Shown one piece after another: positions 28,189 through 36,072 of a stretch of 64,000 nucleotides of DNA. Made by a program: the position numbers and the translations under genes. Source of the DNA: Bacillus sp. B-jedd (lineage in GTDB: Bacteria; Bacillota; Bacilli; Bacillales; Cytobacillaceae); assembly GCF_000821085.1 (NCBI RefSeq), contig NZ_CCXR01000001.1, positions 1,695,001-1,759,000 on the forward strand, in the 5' to 3' direction. The number at the start of each line of letters is the position of its first letter. Position 1 is the stretch's first letter. The notes under the pieces were generated by a model that worked only from the letters and a program-made list of their open reading frames with translations, did no database searches and was not told where the DNA came from.

Positions 28189-29940
28189 ATGAAGATATTC
28201 GCGGAATTAAAGTGGTTTTTTTGGCAGGAAAGGAAAGCATACATTAGCGGTGTCCTCATGCTGCTGGTTGTTGCGTTTCTGCAGCTTATTCCGCCGAAGG
28301 TTATCGGCCTTGTGGCGGATCAGATTAAGGAAGGCACCATTACATCCTCCGGGATGCTGAAATGGGTGCTTTTATTGTTTGTGGCTGGCCTGGCGATGTA
28401 TGTTCTCAGGTATTTCTGGAGAATCATGATATTCGGCTCGGCTGTCAAATTGACGAGGAATTTACGGAATGATTTATACAGCCATTTCACGAATATGTCA
28501 CCGTCCTTCTACCAAAAACGCAGGATAGGGGACTTGATGGCCCACGCGACAAATGACCTGCAGGCGATTCAACAAACAGCCGGAGCGGGAGTTTTGACAC
28601 TCGTCGATTCTTTGGCGACCGGCGGTTTCGTCATATTGGCGATGGCCTTTACAATCAGCTGGAAACTGACACTGATCGCCCTGATTCCGATGCCGTTTAT
28701 GGCGATGCTGACGAGCTGGTTCGGTACGATGCTGCACCGCACTTTCCATAAGGCGCAGGAGGCATTTTCCTCGCTGAACGATAAGACCCAGGAAAGCATT
28801 TCAGGCATTAAGGTCATAAAAACATTCGGCCAGGAACAGGAAGATATCGAGGACTTTCGGAAACAATCCGAGGATGTCGTAAAGAAAAATATCGTTGTGG
28901 CCAAAATCGACGCACTCTACGATCCAACCATCTCCATTATCGTCGGCATTTCCTTTTTCCTGTCGATTGGCTTTGGAGCACGCGACGTGCTGAATGGAAA
29001 TCTGACCATTGGGCAACTAATCTCATTTACTACATATCTCGGCCTCCTCATTTGGCCGATGCTGGCTTTTGGCTGGCTCTTCAACATTGTTGAACGGGGA
29101 AGGGCGTCATATGACCGGGTCTCCCTGTTGCTGAAGCAAAAAGTCGATATTCAGGATAGGCCAGACGCGCTTGATATCGTTCCGGCGGGAGATATCGAGT
29201 ATGCCATTGATCAATATGCATTTTCTGAGGAAAGCGAGCCGCTTTTGAGAGAAATTCATTTCAAAGTCGGCAAAGGAGAAACCCTCGGCATTGTCGGGAA
29301 AACGGGCGCCGGAAAAACAACTCTCCTAAAGTTGCTAATCAGGGAAGATGATATTCGGGACGGGGAAATCCAGATTGGCGGCCGGAACATTGAAGCCTAC
29401 CGACTCGACAGGCTGAGAGAGGCAATTGGATACGTTCCACAGGACCATTTTTTATTCTCGGCGACTGTTAGGGAAAATATCGCTTTTGCAAAATCAGACG
29501 CTCCTGAAGAAGAAATCATGGCGGCGGCGAAACTCGCCAACATCCATGATGACATTCTTGGTTTTACTGAAGGATATGATACAGTGGTCGGCGAACGCGG
29601 TGTGTCGCTGTCAGGCGGACAGAAGCAGCGAATATCAATCGCCCGCGCGTTATTGCTGAACCCGGAAATCCTTATTCTCGATGACTCCCTCTCGGCTGTG
29701 GATGCGAAAACCGAAGAAGCCATTCTTTCCGCGCTTCGGAAGGAAAGGGAAGGCAAGACAACGATCATCACTTCGCACCGTTTGAGCGCCATCCAGCACG
29801 CCGGCCTCATCCTAGTCATTGAGGAAGGCAGGATCAAGGAGCGGGGCACACATGAAGAGCTTATGGCCAATGGCGGCTGGTACCGGGAAATGTACCTGCG
29901 CCAGCAGCTGGAAGAGCTTGTTGAGCATGGGGGGCATTAA
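28189..29940 (+). CDS. Heterodimeric multidrug ABC exporter half, BmrC/YheI-like
   Basis: 583 residues: six-helix exporter transmembrane domain (about 15-300) fused to an ABC ATPase. Walker A GKTGAGKTT starts at residue 370, signature LSGGQKQR. Walker B is LILDDSLSAVD, where residue 499, normally the catalytic Glu, is Asp. That makes this the degenerate-site partner, as in B. subtilis BmrC (YheI). It pairs with the next gene, whose start overlaps its stop (TAATG). ATG at 28189 is preferred over 28177 because GGGGGC then sits at the right distance. The upstream leader has an inverted repeat (GTGCTG/CAGCAC) that may form a regulatory hairpin; whether a leader peptide like BmrB exists is not clear. 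Confidence 0.88.
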   Translation: MKIFAELKWFFWQERKAYISGVLMLLVVAFLQLIPPKVIGLVADQIKEGTITSSGMLKWVLLLFVAGLAMYVLRYFWRIMIFGSAVKLTRNLRNDLYSHFTNMSPSFYQKRRIGDLMAHATNDLQAIQQTAGAGVLTLVDSLATGGFVILAMAFTISWKLTLIALIPMPFMAMLTSWFGTMLHRTFHKAQEAFSSLNDKTQESISGIKVIKTFGQEQEDIEDFRKQSEDVVKKNIVVAKIDALYDPTISIIVGISFFLSIGFGARDVLNGNLTIGQLISFTTYLGLLIWPMLAFGWLFNIVERGRASYDRVSLLLKQKVDIQDRPDALDIVPAGDIEYAIDQYAFSEESEPLLREIHFKVGKGETLGIVGKTGAGKTTLLKLLIREDDIRDGEIQIGGRNIEAYRLDRLREAIGYVPQDHFLFSATVRENIAFAKSDAPEEEIMAAAKLANIHDDILGFTEGYDTVVGERGVSLSGGQKQRISIARALLLNPEILILDDSLSAVDAKTEEAILSALRKEREGKTTIITSHRLSAIQHAGLILVIEEGRIKERGTHEELMANGGWYREMYLRQQLEELVEHGGH

Positions 29941-31736
29941 TGTTGGAAACAAACCTTACCGAAAAGGAGCAAAGGAATATACTCTTCCGGCTCCTGACCT
30001 ATACAAAACCGCATAAAAAGGCAATCATCATCGCTTTTTCCCTTCTCCTTTTGACCACGATCGGAGACATTGCGGGCCCTTATCTTGTCAAAATCTTCAT
30101 TGATGATTATTTGACGCCGGGGAAAATTGAATTTGAACCACTGATGACACTCGGGCTCATCTATATGGGCATCCAGGTCGCCAAAGTGTTTTTATTGTAC
30201 TTCCAGCTAGTGAAGTTTCAGGAAATCGCCCTGAAGATCATTCAGCAGCTAAGGATTGATGTGTTTTCGAAAGTACAGGCACTAGGGATGAGATATTTTG
30301 ATAAAACGCCTGCGGGAAGCATTGTTTCCAGGGTTACGAACGATACAGAGGCGATCAAGGATATGTTCGTCACGGTCCTCGCCACGTTTATCCAAAGCGG
30401 CGTTTTCCTGTTTGGTATCTTTGTGGCGATGTTCTTCCTTGATGTGAAACTCGCGCTGTTCTGCACATTACTCGTTCCTGTCATCCTTCTGGTCATCCGC
30501 ACATACAGGAAATATAGTTCCCGCTTCTACCTGGATATGCGCGAAAGGCTTAGCCAGCTGAATGCGAAGCTGAGCGAATCGCTTCAAGGAATGCCGATCA
30601 TCCAGGTGTTCAGGCAGGAAAGGCGGCTCAGGCAGGAGTTTGCCGACATTAACGAACGCCACTACCAGGCGGGCATGAAGAACATAAAACTTGATGGGCT
30701 TCTGCTCAGGCCGGCAATTGATATGATTTATATTTTAGCGCTGATTTTAGTGCTGAGTTATTTTGGGATCACTTCGCAAAAATTGGCGGTCGAAATCGGG
30801 GTACTGTATGCATTCATCAACTATCTCGACCGTTTCTTTGAGCCGGTGAACCAAATGATGATGAGGCTTTCGCTATATCAGCAGGCGATTGTCGCCGGAT
30901 CAAGAGTTTTCAAACTTCTTGATGAGGAAGAGTACGCTCCGCCACAGGGCGAGGCAGGAGAATTGAAGATACGGGATGGCAAAATTGAGATCCGGAATTT
31001 AAGTTTTTCCTATGACGGAAAGACCGATGTCCTGAAGAACATTTCCTTTACAGCCAATCCCGGTGAAACAGTCGCGCTTGTCGGGCATACGGGCAGCGGG
31101 AAAAGTTCCATTATCAATCTTTTGATGAGGTTTTATGAATACAACCGCGGAGATATTCTCATTGATGGAGTATCAACCCGAGATTACTCCAGGGAAGAGC
31201 TTCGCAGGAAAATGGGGCTCGTCCTTCAGGATCCTTTTCTTTTCTACGGCACAGTGAAGGATAATATTAAGCTTCATGACAAGGAAATGCCGGAAGACAG
31301 GGTTGCGGATGCCGCCAGGTTCGTCCAGGCGCATACCTTCATTGAAAAACTTGAAGACCAATACGACCATAAGGTTGTCGAACGGGGAGCGGCATTTTCG
31401 AGCGGGCAGCGGCAGTTGATCGCTTTTGCGAGGACAATCGCCACTGATCCGAAAATCCTTGTTCTTGATGAAGCGACTGCTAATATTGATACGGAAACAG
31501 AGGAAGCCATCCAGACAGCGCTGGAAAAGATGAGGAAAGGGCGGACGACGATTGCGATTGCCCACCGCCTGTCAACAATCCAGGACGCCGACCAGATCCT
31601 TGTTTTGCATCAGGGGGAAATCGTCGAGCGGGGCACACATCAGGAATTGCTCGCGCAACGGGGGTTATACCATAAAATGTACCTCCTGCAAAATGGGCTC
31701 GTCGATCGGGTGGAAGACGCCGTCAAACACGGCTGA
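29940..31736 (+). CDS. Heterodimeric multidrug ABC exporter half, BmrD/YheH-like
   Basis: 598 residues with an exporter membrane domain and ABC ATPase. Walker A GHTGSGKSS starts at residue 382. The signature is SSGQRQL instead of LSGGQ, and Walker B LVLDEATANID keeps the catalytic Glu (E511). The asymmetric signature plus the Asp in the partner is the hallmark of heterodimers such as BmrCD. It is somewhat shorter than B. subtilis YheH. Likely exports hydrophobic drugs or lipids; substrate unknown. Translationally coupled to the upstream half. Confidence 0.88.
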   Translation: MLETNLTEKEQRNILFRLLTYTKPHKKAIIIAFSLLLLTTIGDIAGPYLVKIFIDDYLTPGKIEFEPLMTLGLIYMGIQVAKVFLLYFQLVKFQEIALKIIQQLRIDVFSKVQALGMRYFDKTPAGSIVSRVTNDTEAIKDMFVTVLATFIQSGVFLFGIFVAMFFLDVKLALFCTLLVPVILLVIRTYRKYSSRFYLDMRERLSQLNAKLSESLQGMPIIQVFRQERRLRQEFADINERHYQAGMKNIKLDGLLLRPAIDMIYILALILVLSYFGITSQKLAVEIGVLYAFINYLDRFFEPVNQMMMRLSLYQQAIVAGSRVFKLLDEEEYAPPQGEAGELKIRDGKIEIRNLSFSYDGKTDVLKNISFTANPGETVALVGHTGSGKSSIINLLMRFYEYNRGDILIDGVSTRDYSREELRRKMGLVLQDPFLFYGTVKDNIKLHDKEMPEDRVADAARFVQAHTFIEKLEDQYDHKVVERGAAFSSGQRQLIAFARTIATDPKILVLDEATANIDTETEEAIQTALEKMRKGRTTIAIAHRLSTIQDADQILVLHQGEIVERGTHQELLAQRGLYHKMYLLQNGLVDRVEDAVKHG

Positions 31737-31760
31737 AACGAAATGTGATACTATAAAAGG

Positions 31761-31792
31761 TGACAGCCTGGCTGCGTTCAGCCAGGCTGTCA
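31761..31792. repeat. Perfect 14-bp inverted repeat between exporter and spo0E-like gene
   Basis: TGACAGCCTGGCTG and CAGCCAGGCTGTCA pair without mismatch around a CGTT loop. There is no T run on the plus side. It sits at the end of both converging genes and ends next to the minus-strand stop, so it may stop transcription or stabilise 3' ends. Confidence 0.6.
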
Positions 31793-31966
31793 TCATGAAT
31801 GGGCATGTATTTTTTGTACAAAGTCCTGATTGTACTGATTCAGCAGAAGATCAAGTTCCTGGCTGTACTGAATCGCGATTGAGGAACTCAAGCCGTTTAC
31901 GCAAGCGACTTGAATTAATTCCGCCCTCTTTTTTTCTATTAGGGAGAGCAAGTCCTGTTTCAACAC
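31793..31966 (-). CDS. Spo0E-like aspartyl-phosphate phosphatase
   Basis: 57-residue member of the Spo0E family, which dephosphorylates Spo0A-P and holds back sporulation. The signature SQELDLLLNQYN follows an antiparallel helix (LLSLIEKKRAELIQVA). GTG at 31966 with GAAAGGAA upstream is the best start; the frame can be read to TTG at 32026 but without a ribosome site. It stands alone and convergent with the exporter operon. Confidence 0.85.
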   Translation of the reverse strand: MLKQDLLSLIEKKRAELIQVACVNGLSSSIAIQYSQELDLLLNQYNQDFVQKIHAHS

Positions 31967-32223
31967 GGCTGTAATTCCTTTCTGGAGAATCTCCGTTTTA
32001 TAAGTAAATAAGTAAATATCTAACAATATGATTCTCGACTTAGTATACCCTATTATGGTAATAAATTCAAAGTGTTCTTGTCAAAAAATATCCAGTTGTT
32101 TTTCAATATTAATAAGTTATCCATTTGGTGGAGGTGACACAAAACGTTCATCCGGGATTGTATCTTTTCCAGACTGGATTTTGATAAAATAAAAGAAGCA
32201 TAATTGTTGGGGAGTTGGGTTGC

Positions 32224-32934
32224 ATGGCTACTGATGTAAATTTATTTCTCGCCCTTGGAGCGGGATTCATGAGCTTCATTTCTCCTTGCTGCCTGCCATT
32301 ATATCCCGCATTCCTTTCTTATATAACAGGAATGTCAGTCAGTGAACTGAAGGGCGAAAATGGCATGATGCAAAGGCGAAGCATCATTCACACGATATTT
32401 TTCCTGATAGGTTTTTCATCGATCTTTATCATGCTTGGCTTTACCACTTCGTTCCTTGGACAGTTCCTGTATCAGAACCAAGAGCTTATCCGCCGGATCG
32501 GGGCCATTTTTATGGTTGTTTTCGGGTTAATGGTCGTGGGGATTTTCAAACCAGAATTTTTAATGAAGGACCGGAAGTTTCAATTTAAAAACCGTCCTTC
32601 AGGATACATTGGAACCATCTTGATTGGTATGGCGTTCGCTGCGGGATGGACACCGTGCACCGGCCCGATCCTCGGCGCAGTATTAACAATGGCTGCACAA
32701 AATCCTGAATCCAGCATGCCTTTGATGATTGCGTATGTCCTTGGTTTTGCCATTCCGTTTTTTATCCTATCCTTCTTTATTGGACGGATGGGCTGGATCC
32801 GCAGGAATTCTATCAAAATCATGAAAATCGGCGGCTATGTCATGATAGTGATGGGTATCATGCTGTTCTTTGACTGGCTGACAAAAATCATTATTGCTTT
32901 ACAAGGGTTGTTTGGAGGGTTTACCGGGTTTTAA
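32224..32934 (+). CDS. ccdA: Cytochrome c biogenesis thiol-disulphide transporter CcdA
   Basis: 236-residue DsbD-like membrane protein with six helices that passes reducing equivalents from thioredoxin to outside thiols for cytochrome c maturation and spore formation. The redox cysteines are in the first and fourth helices: SPCCLPLYP (C22, with C23 beside it) and [10 protein letters not shown] (C145). ATG at 32224 has GGGGAG upstream; the TTG at 32215 is less likely. ccdC follows after about 110 bases. The response-regulator-like yneI found between them in B. subtilis is absent here. Confidence 0.94.
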   Translation: MATDVNLFLALGAGFMSFISPCCLPLYPAFLSYITGMSVSELKGENGMMQRRSIIHTIFFLIGFSSIFIMLGFTTSFLGQFLYQNQELIRRIGAIFMVVFGLMVVGIFKPEFLMKDRKFQFKNRPSGYIGTILIGMAFAAGWTPCTGPILGAVLTMAAQNPESSMPLMIAYVLGFAIPFFILSFFIGRMGWIRRNSIKIMKIGGYVMIVMGIMLFFDWLTKIIIALQGLFGGFTGF

Positions 32935-33045
32935 TGAAGTGGAATAACTTGCGGAAATAGCATCCATTCGTGCAAAGTGGGTGCTTTTCCCCGCTGTTTG
33001 CAGTATAATTACAATGTTAAACTTAACAAGAATGGGATGAAAAAG

Positions 33046-33528
33046 ATGAATTTAGTGCTTGCTTCTTCAATCGGCGCGATTGGCATGGCATCACTGGCTA
33101 TGTTCGTCCGGATGAAAGCTGCGAAAAAGCCTGCTTCCATCAAAAAAATTATTCTGCCGCCCGTCTTCATGAGCAGCGGGGCGCTTATGTATATTGTTCC
33201 ACAATTCCGCTTGACCTCAATGGAAATCCTTGAGGCTGTCATTGTCGGCATGCTGTTTTCAATTTTGTTGATCAAAACATCAGCTTTCGAAATAAAAGGG
33301 GACCAGATTTTTCTAAAACGGTCAAAAGCCTTTTTCTTTATCCTGGTCGGCCTACTCGTTGTCCGTATCATTATGAAGACGATTTTAAGCGCCACGATTG
33401 ATTTCGGTGAAGTTTCCGGCATGTTCTTCCTGCTCGCATTCTCTATGATTGTTCCGTGGAGAATCGCAATGTACAGGGACTTTAAGAAGTTACAGAAACA
33501 ATTGGATAACAACGAACAGCTGGCGTAG
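33046..33528 (+). CDS. ccdC: CcdC (YneJ) membrane protein
   Basis: 160 residues, the same length as B. subtilis CcdC/YneJ, with about four or five membrane helices. Conserved segments: MRAAKKPA-like MKAAKKPASIKKIILPP, ILEAVIVGMLFSILLIKTS, and MIVPWRIAMY near the end. It is linked to ccdA genetically but its activity is not known. ATG at 33046 gives the family length; ribosome site GGGAT is modest. Confidence 0.85.
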   Translation: MNLVLASSIGAIGMASLAMFVRMKAAKKPASIKKIILPPVFMSSGALMYIVPQFRLTSMEILEAVIVGMLFSILLIKTSAFEIKGDQIFLKRSKAFFFILVGLLVVRIIMKTILSATIDFGEVSGMFFLLAFSMIVPWRIAMYRDFKKLQKQLDNNEQLA

Positions 33529-33554
33529 GAAAAGGCGCTGGCTGTTTTTTTGTT

Positions 33555-34342
33555 TTGGGACAGGCTGCGGGGGGATTTTGGGTGTTCAGTCCCAACATGG
33601 TTTAGCTTGGGACAAGCTGCTGTGAAAACAGGGGTACGCTGTCCCAACTTGGTTGAGCTTGGGACAGGTTAATGATGAAAAGGCAGCGTGTTGTCCCAAC
33701 GTGGTTGAACTTGGGATAGGTTTAATAGGAAAAAGGAGTGAATTGTCCCAACATGCTTCGACTTGGGACAAGTTGATGATGAAAAGGCTATATGCTGTCC
33801 CAACTTGGTTGAGCTTGGGACAGATTGATGATGAAAAAGGAGTGAATTGTCCCAACGTGCTTCTACTTGGGACAAGTTGATGATGAAAAGACTGTGTGCT
33901 GTCCCAACTTGGTTGAGCTTGGGACAGGTTAATGACGAAAAGGCTGTGTGTTGTCCCAACGTGGTCCGACTTGGGACAGGTTGAAAAGGAAAAAGGAGTG
34001 AATTGTCCCAACGTGCTTCTACTTGGGACAGGTTAATGACGAAAAGGCTGTGTGTTGTCCCAACGTGGTCCGACTTGGGACAGGTTGAAAAGGAAAAAGG
34101 AGTGAATTGTCCCAACGTGCTTCTACTTGGGACAAGTTGACGATGAAAAGACTGTGAGCTGTCCCAACTTGGTTGAGCTTGGGACATGTTAATGACGAAA
34201 AGGCTGTGTGTTGTCCCAACGTGGTCCGACTTGGGACAGGTTGAAAAGGAAAAAGGAGTGAATTGTCCCAACGTGGTTGAACTTGGGACAGCCAGCGATG
34301 CAAAAGGCAGCGCTCTGTCTCAACTTATGAATCCTAGATACA
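33555..34342. repeat. Array of about 15 palindromic units with exact 52-bp period
   Basis: GTCCCAAC starts at 33589, 33641, 33693, 33745, 33797, 33849, 33901, 33953, 34005, 34057, 34109, 34161, 34213 and 34265, always 52 bases apart. A decayed copy (GTCTCAAC) follows at 34317. Each unit has TGTCCCAA, 11 variable bases, TTGGGACA (8-bp arms), then about 25 bases such as GGTTAATGACGAAAAGGCTG. A lone right arm at 33555 marks an eroded left end in register. Three unit types (A, B, C) repeat in order, giving a 156-bp higher-order unit. Minus-strand frames are open through much of it, but a 52-base period shifts frame at every unit. No gene is supported. Confidence 0.9.
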
Positions 34343-34354
34343 GTGCTCTTAAAT

Positions 34355-34383
34355 TCAAAAAATAAAACCGCCTAAGTAGGCGG
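34355..34383 (-). terminator. Intrinsic terminator of yneK
   Basis: CCGCCTA (34368-34374) and TAGGCGG (34377-34383) pair; on the minus strand T-rich bases follow, directly after the stop codon. Confidence 0.8.
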
Positions 34384-34818
34384 CTAAAACAAATGCTCGA
34401 ATGGCGTCATATCAATCTGTTTTTCTTTCAAATGCTTTCTCAAAAACTTATGATCGCGTTTCGGCGTTGCGAGGATATATCCCCGAATCACGAGGTCCTG
34501 ATCAATCCGGTTTACCTTTTCGTTCAAAGCAATCTGGCCAATTTTGCCGGCAATCTTGTGCCGTGCGACATCACGGAACAATTCTGGAACAGGTGAAACA
34601 AGTTCCTCCAGGAAATGCTTCTGATCCTCCGGCCACAAATGCCTGGATTCATTCACATAATGTTCTTCCCAGTCCATAATCGACTTCCCGTCTTCCTTCG
34701 GGAGCTTTTTCAAAAACTTCCTGAACATGAAATAGCCGCCGATTGCGAATAACCCTATTAACGTAAATCCCCAGAAAAAAATGAACCATTGAGCCCAAAC
34801 ATTTTGCATTTCATTCAC
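34384..34818 (-). CDS. yneK: DUF2621 membrane-anchored protein YneK
   Basis: 144 residues: one N-terminal membrane helix (about 10-32, FIFFWGFTLIGLFAIGGYFMF) and a cytoplasmic domain with SIMDWEEHYVN and FLEELVSPVPELFRDVARHK. It resembles B. subtilis YneK, which also lies downstream of the ccdA-ccdC region. Its function is unknown. GTAGGTGA serves as ribosome site. Confidence 0.8.
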   Translation of the reverse strand: MNEMQNVWAQWFIFFWGFTLIGLFAIGGYFMFRKFLKKLPKEDGKSIMDWEEHYVNESRHLWPEDQKHFLEELVSPVPELFRDVARHKIAGKIGQIALNEKVNRIDQDLVIRGYILATPKRDHKFLRKHLKEKQIDMTPFEHLF

Positions 34819-34918
34819 CTACATAACACTTATTCTCATCTCTATTATAGAGGTTTCGTGCAAAATATGACAAGACTTAGACATTTCCAGCAAAACTATA
34901 GCGGCAATAAGGAATACT

Positions 34919-34927
34919 TGATATAAT
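34919..34927 (+). promoter_or_regulatory. Extended -10 promoter element for tRNA-Sec
   Basis: TGATATAAT is a perfect extended -10 box located 19 bases before the tRNA 5' end; no strong -35 is seen. Confidence 0.6.
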
Positions 34928-34945
34928 GAATACTGTTCTTGATAC

Positions 34946-35042
34946 GGGGCTGAATGGGGTACTGGTGTCCTCCACGGTCTTCAAAACCGCTTGTGACCTG
35001 CGTGCCAGGTCAGGTGGGTTCGATTCCCACACAGTCCCGCCA
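34946..35042 (+). tRNA. selC: tRNA-Sec (anticodon UCA)
   Basis: 97 nt including encoded CCA (35040-35042). Acceptor GGGGCTG (34946-34952) pairs with CAGTCCC (35032-35038) over seven pairs plus an A-A at the eighth; eight bases separate the T arm from the discriminator G, as in bacterial tRNA-Sec. The D arm TGGGG/CCTCA-type stem spans 34955-34974. The anticodon stem CGGT/ACCG encloses CT-TCA-AA (TCA at 34981-34983). A 7-bp variable arm TGACCTG/CAGGTCA has a 5-base loop, and the T arm GTGGG/CCCAC a TTCGATT loop. UCA plus this long variable arm and overall length identify selenocysteine tRNA. It is the partner needed for the TGA-containing glutaredoxin at 16794. No selA, selB or selD is visible nearby. 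Confidence 0.95.
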
Positions 35043-35096
35043 AACCATTCATTTTAAAGCTTTTGACTGGAATGTCAATACTAAACTGGACAAAAA

Positions 35097-35427
35097 TTAT
35101 AGAGGCTGTAGCTTGAATTCCACAGGGGTTAAATATCCCAGTGTTCCATGAATTCGAATGTTATTGAACCAATGAACATAATTAGAAAGTTTAAGAGCGA
35201 GCTGTTCAAGGGAAGAGAAATGAGCTCCGTTAGCGAATTCCGTTTTAAATACCTTAAACATGGATTCAGCCACGGCATTGTCGTAAGGACAGCCTTTCAT
35301 ACTTAGTGACCGCTGGAATCCGAATGTTTCAAGAGCCACTGAAATTAATTAATTATCAAACTCTTTTTCACGATCCGTATTAAACATTTGAACGTCATCC
35401 AAGTTTCCTTTATCTTCCTAGTAATGG
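35097..35427 (-). pseudogene. IS3-family transposase (OrfB) C-terminal remnant
   Basis: The minus strand encodes the end of an IS3/IS150-type DDE transposase: MFNTDREKEF with the second Asp, then GCPYDNAVAESMFKVFKTEF with the Glu, and YVHWFNNIRIHGTLGYLTPVEF. An in-frame TAA interrupts it between EFDN and LISVALETFG, and the 5' two thirds are gone. It begins 55 bases beyond the 3' end of tRNA-Sec and marks the boundary to AT-richer accessory DNA. Confidence 0.85.
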
Positions 35428-35485
35428 AAGATAGGAAGTGATTAAATAGTTTTATAAAAATATAAATAATTTTTGGAAAATTATG

Positions 35486-35513
35486 AAATCCCTGAAGGCA
35501 AATTCAGGGATTT
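35486..35513 (+). terminator. Terminator-like hairpin
   Basis: AAATCCCTGAA (35486-35496) pairs perfectly with TTCAGGGATTT (35503-35513). No gene on the plus strand ends just before it. The rest of 35430-36030 has no gene. Confidence 0.5.
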
Positions 35514-35625
35514 TACATTTACCAAAGAAATTAAAGAATCAATGCAACAGAAACGTTCAAATGGTATTCACTGTTAACTTTCCCTTAAGAGGACAAAACT
35601 CCAGTTATACTCCAATAAAATGGAA

Positions 35626-35667
35626 CAAGAAATCCCTTGAGTAAAACTCAGGGATTTCTTGTTTTTT
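35626..35667 (+). terminator. Second terminator-like hairpin with T run
   Basis: CAAGAAATCCCTTGAG pairs with CTCAGGGATTTCTTG with a one-base bulge around TAAAA; TTTTTT follows. It shares the AAATCCCT/AGGGATTT core with the hairpin 140 bases upstream, suggesting duplicated ends of lost genes. Confidence 0.6.
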
Positions 35668-36072
35668 CTAACCAACTATTCAATAAAAAGCTACCCAGAA
35701 CCGAATCCGTTGGTCCATTACCCCGAATTTAGGGAGTCTTTTGACCTGCTGTTAGAGTCTATAGATTTATTAATAGATCTTTTGTTTACAGGCGGCATTC
35801 CGCTATAGCATTGGCTTTCCGCGAGTTGTAAAAGCATAAAGGGATAACAACTTTGAAGGATTAGCAGATACTTAGGATATATGGCATGGGTTCAAGGTCA
35901 TCATCACATTTTAAGAATGATATTTGAAATGGGTATTGTTATCTCTAATTTGAGCGAATTACCCCAATAGTAGAAAATTAAGAATATTTATATAATAGGA
36001 ATTGGAGTATTTAAGATTTATAGGAGATAGGTGCTTAACTATTTTTCGAAAATTAATGAAAGTAGGGAGAGT

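Noticed and set aside
33669..34271. A 200-codon minus-strand protein gene inside the repeat array
   Set aside because: No ribosome site at the start, frame changes with each 52-base unit, and other frames are equally open; it is a by-product of the repeat.
33555..34342. The regular repeats as a CRISPR array
   Set aside because: The 25-base intervals between palindromes are themselves repeated copies of a few types, there is no unique spacer set, no cas gene is in the window, and the 52-bp register includes the intervals.
34946..35042. Calling the tRNA a tRNA-Ser or suppressor tRNA
   Set aside because: The anticodon is UCA, which pairs with UGA, and the 8-base spacing of the acceptor side and the 7-bp variable arm fit tRNA-Sec.
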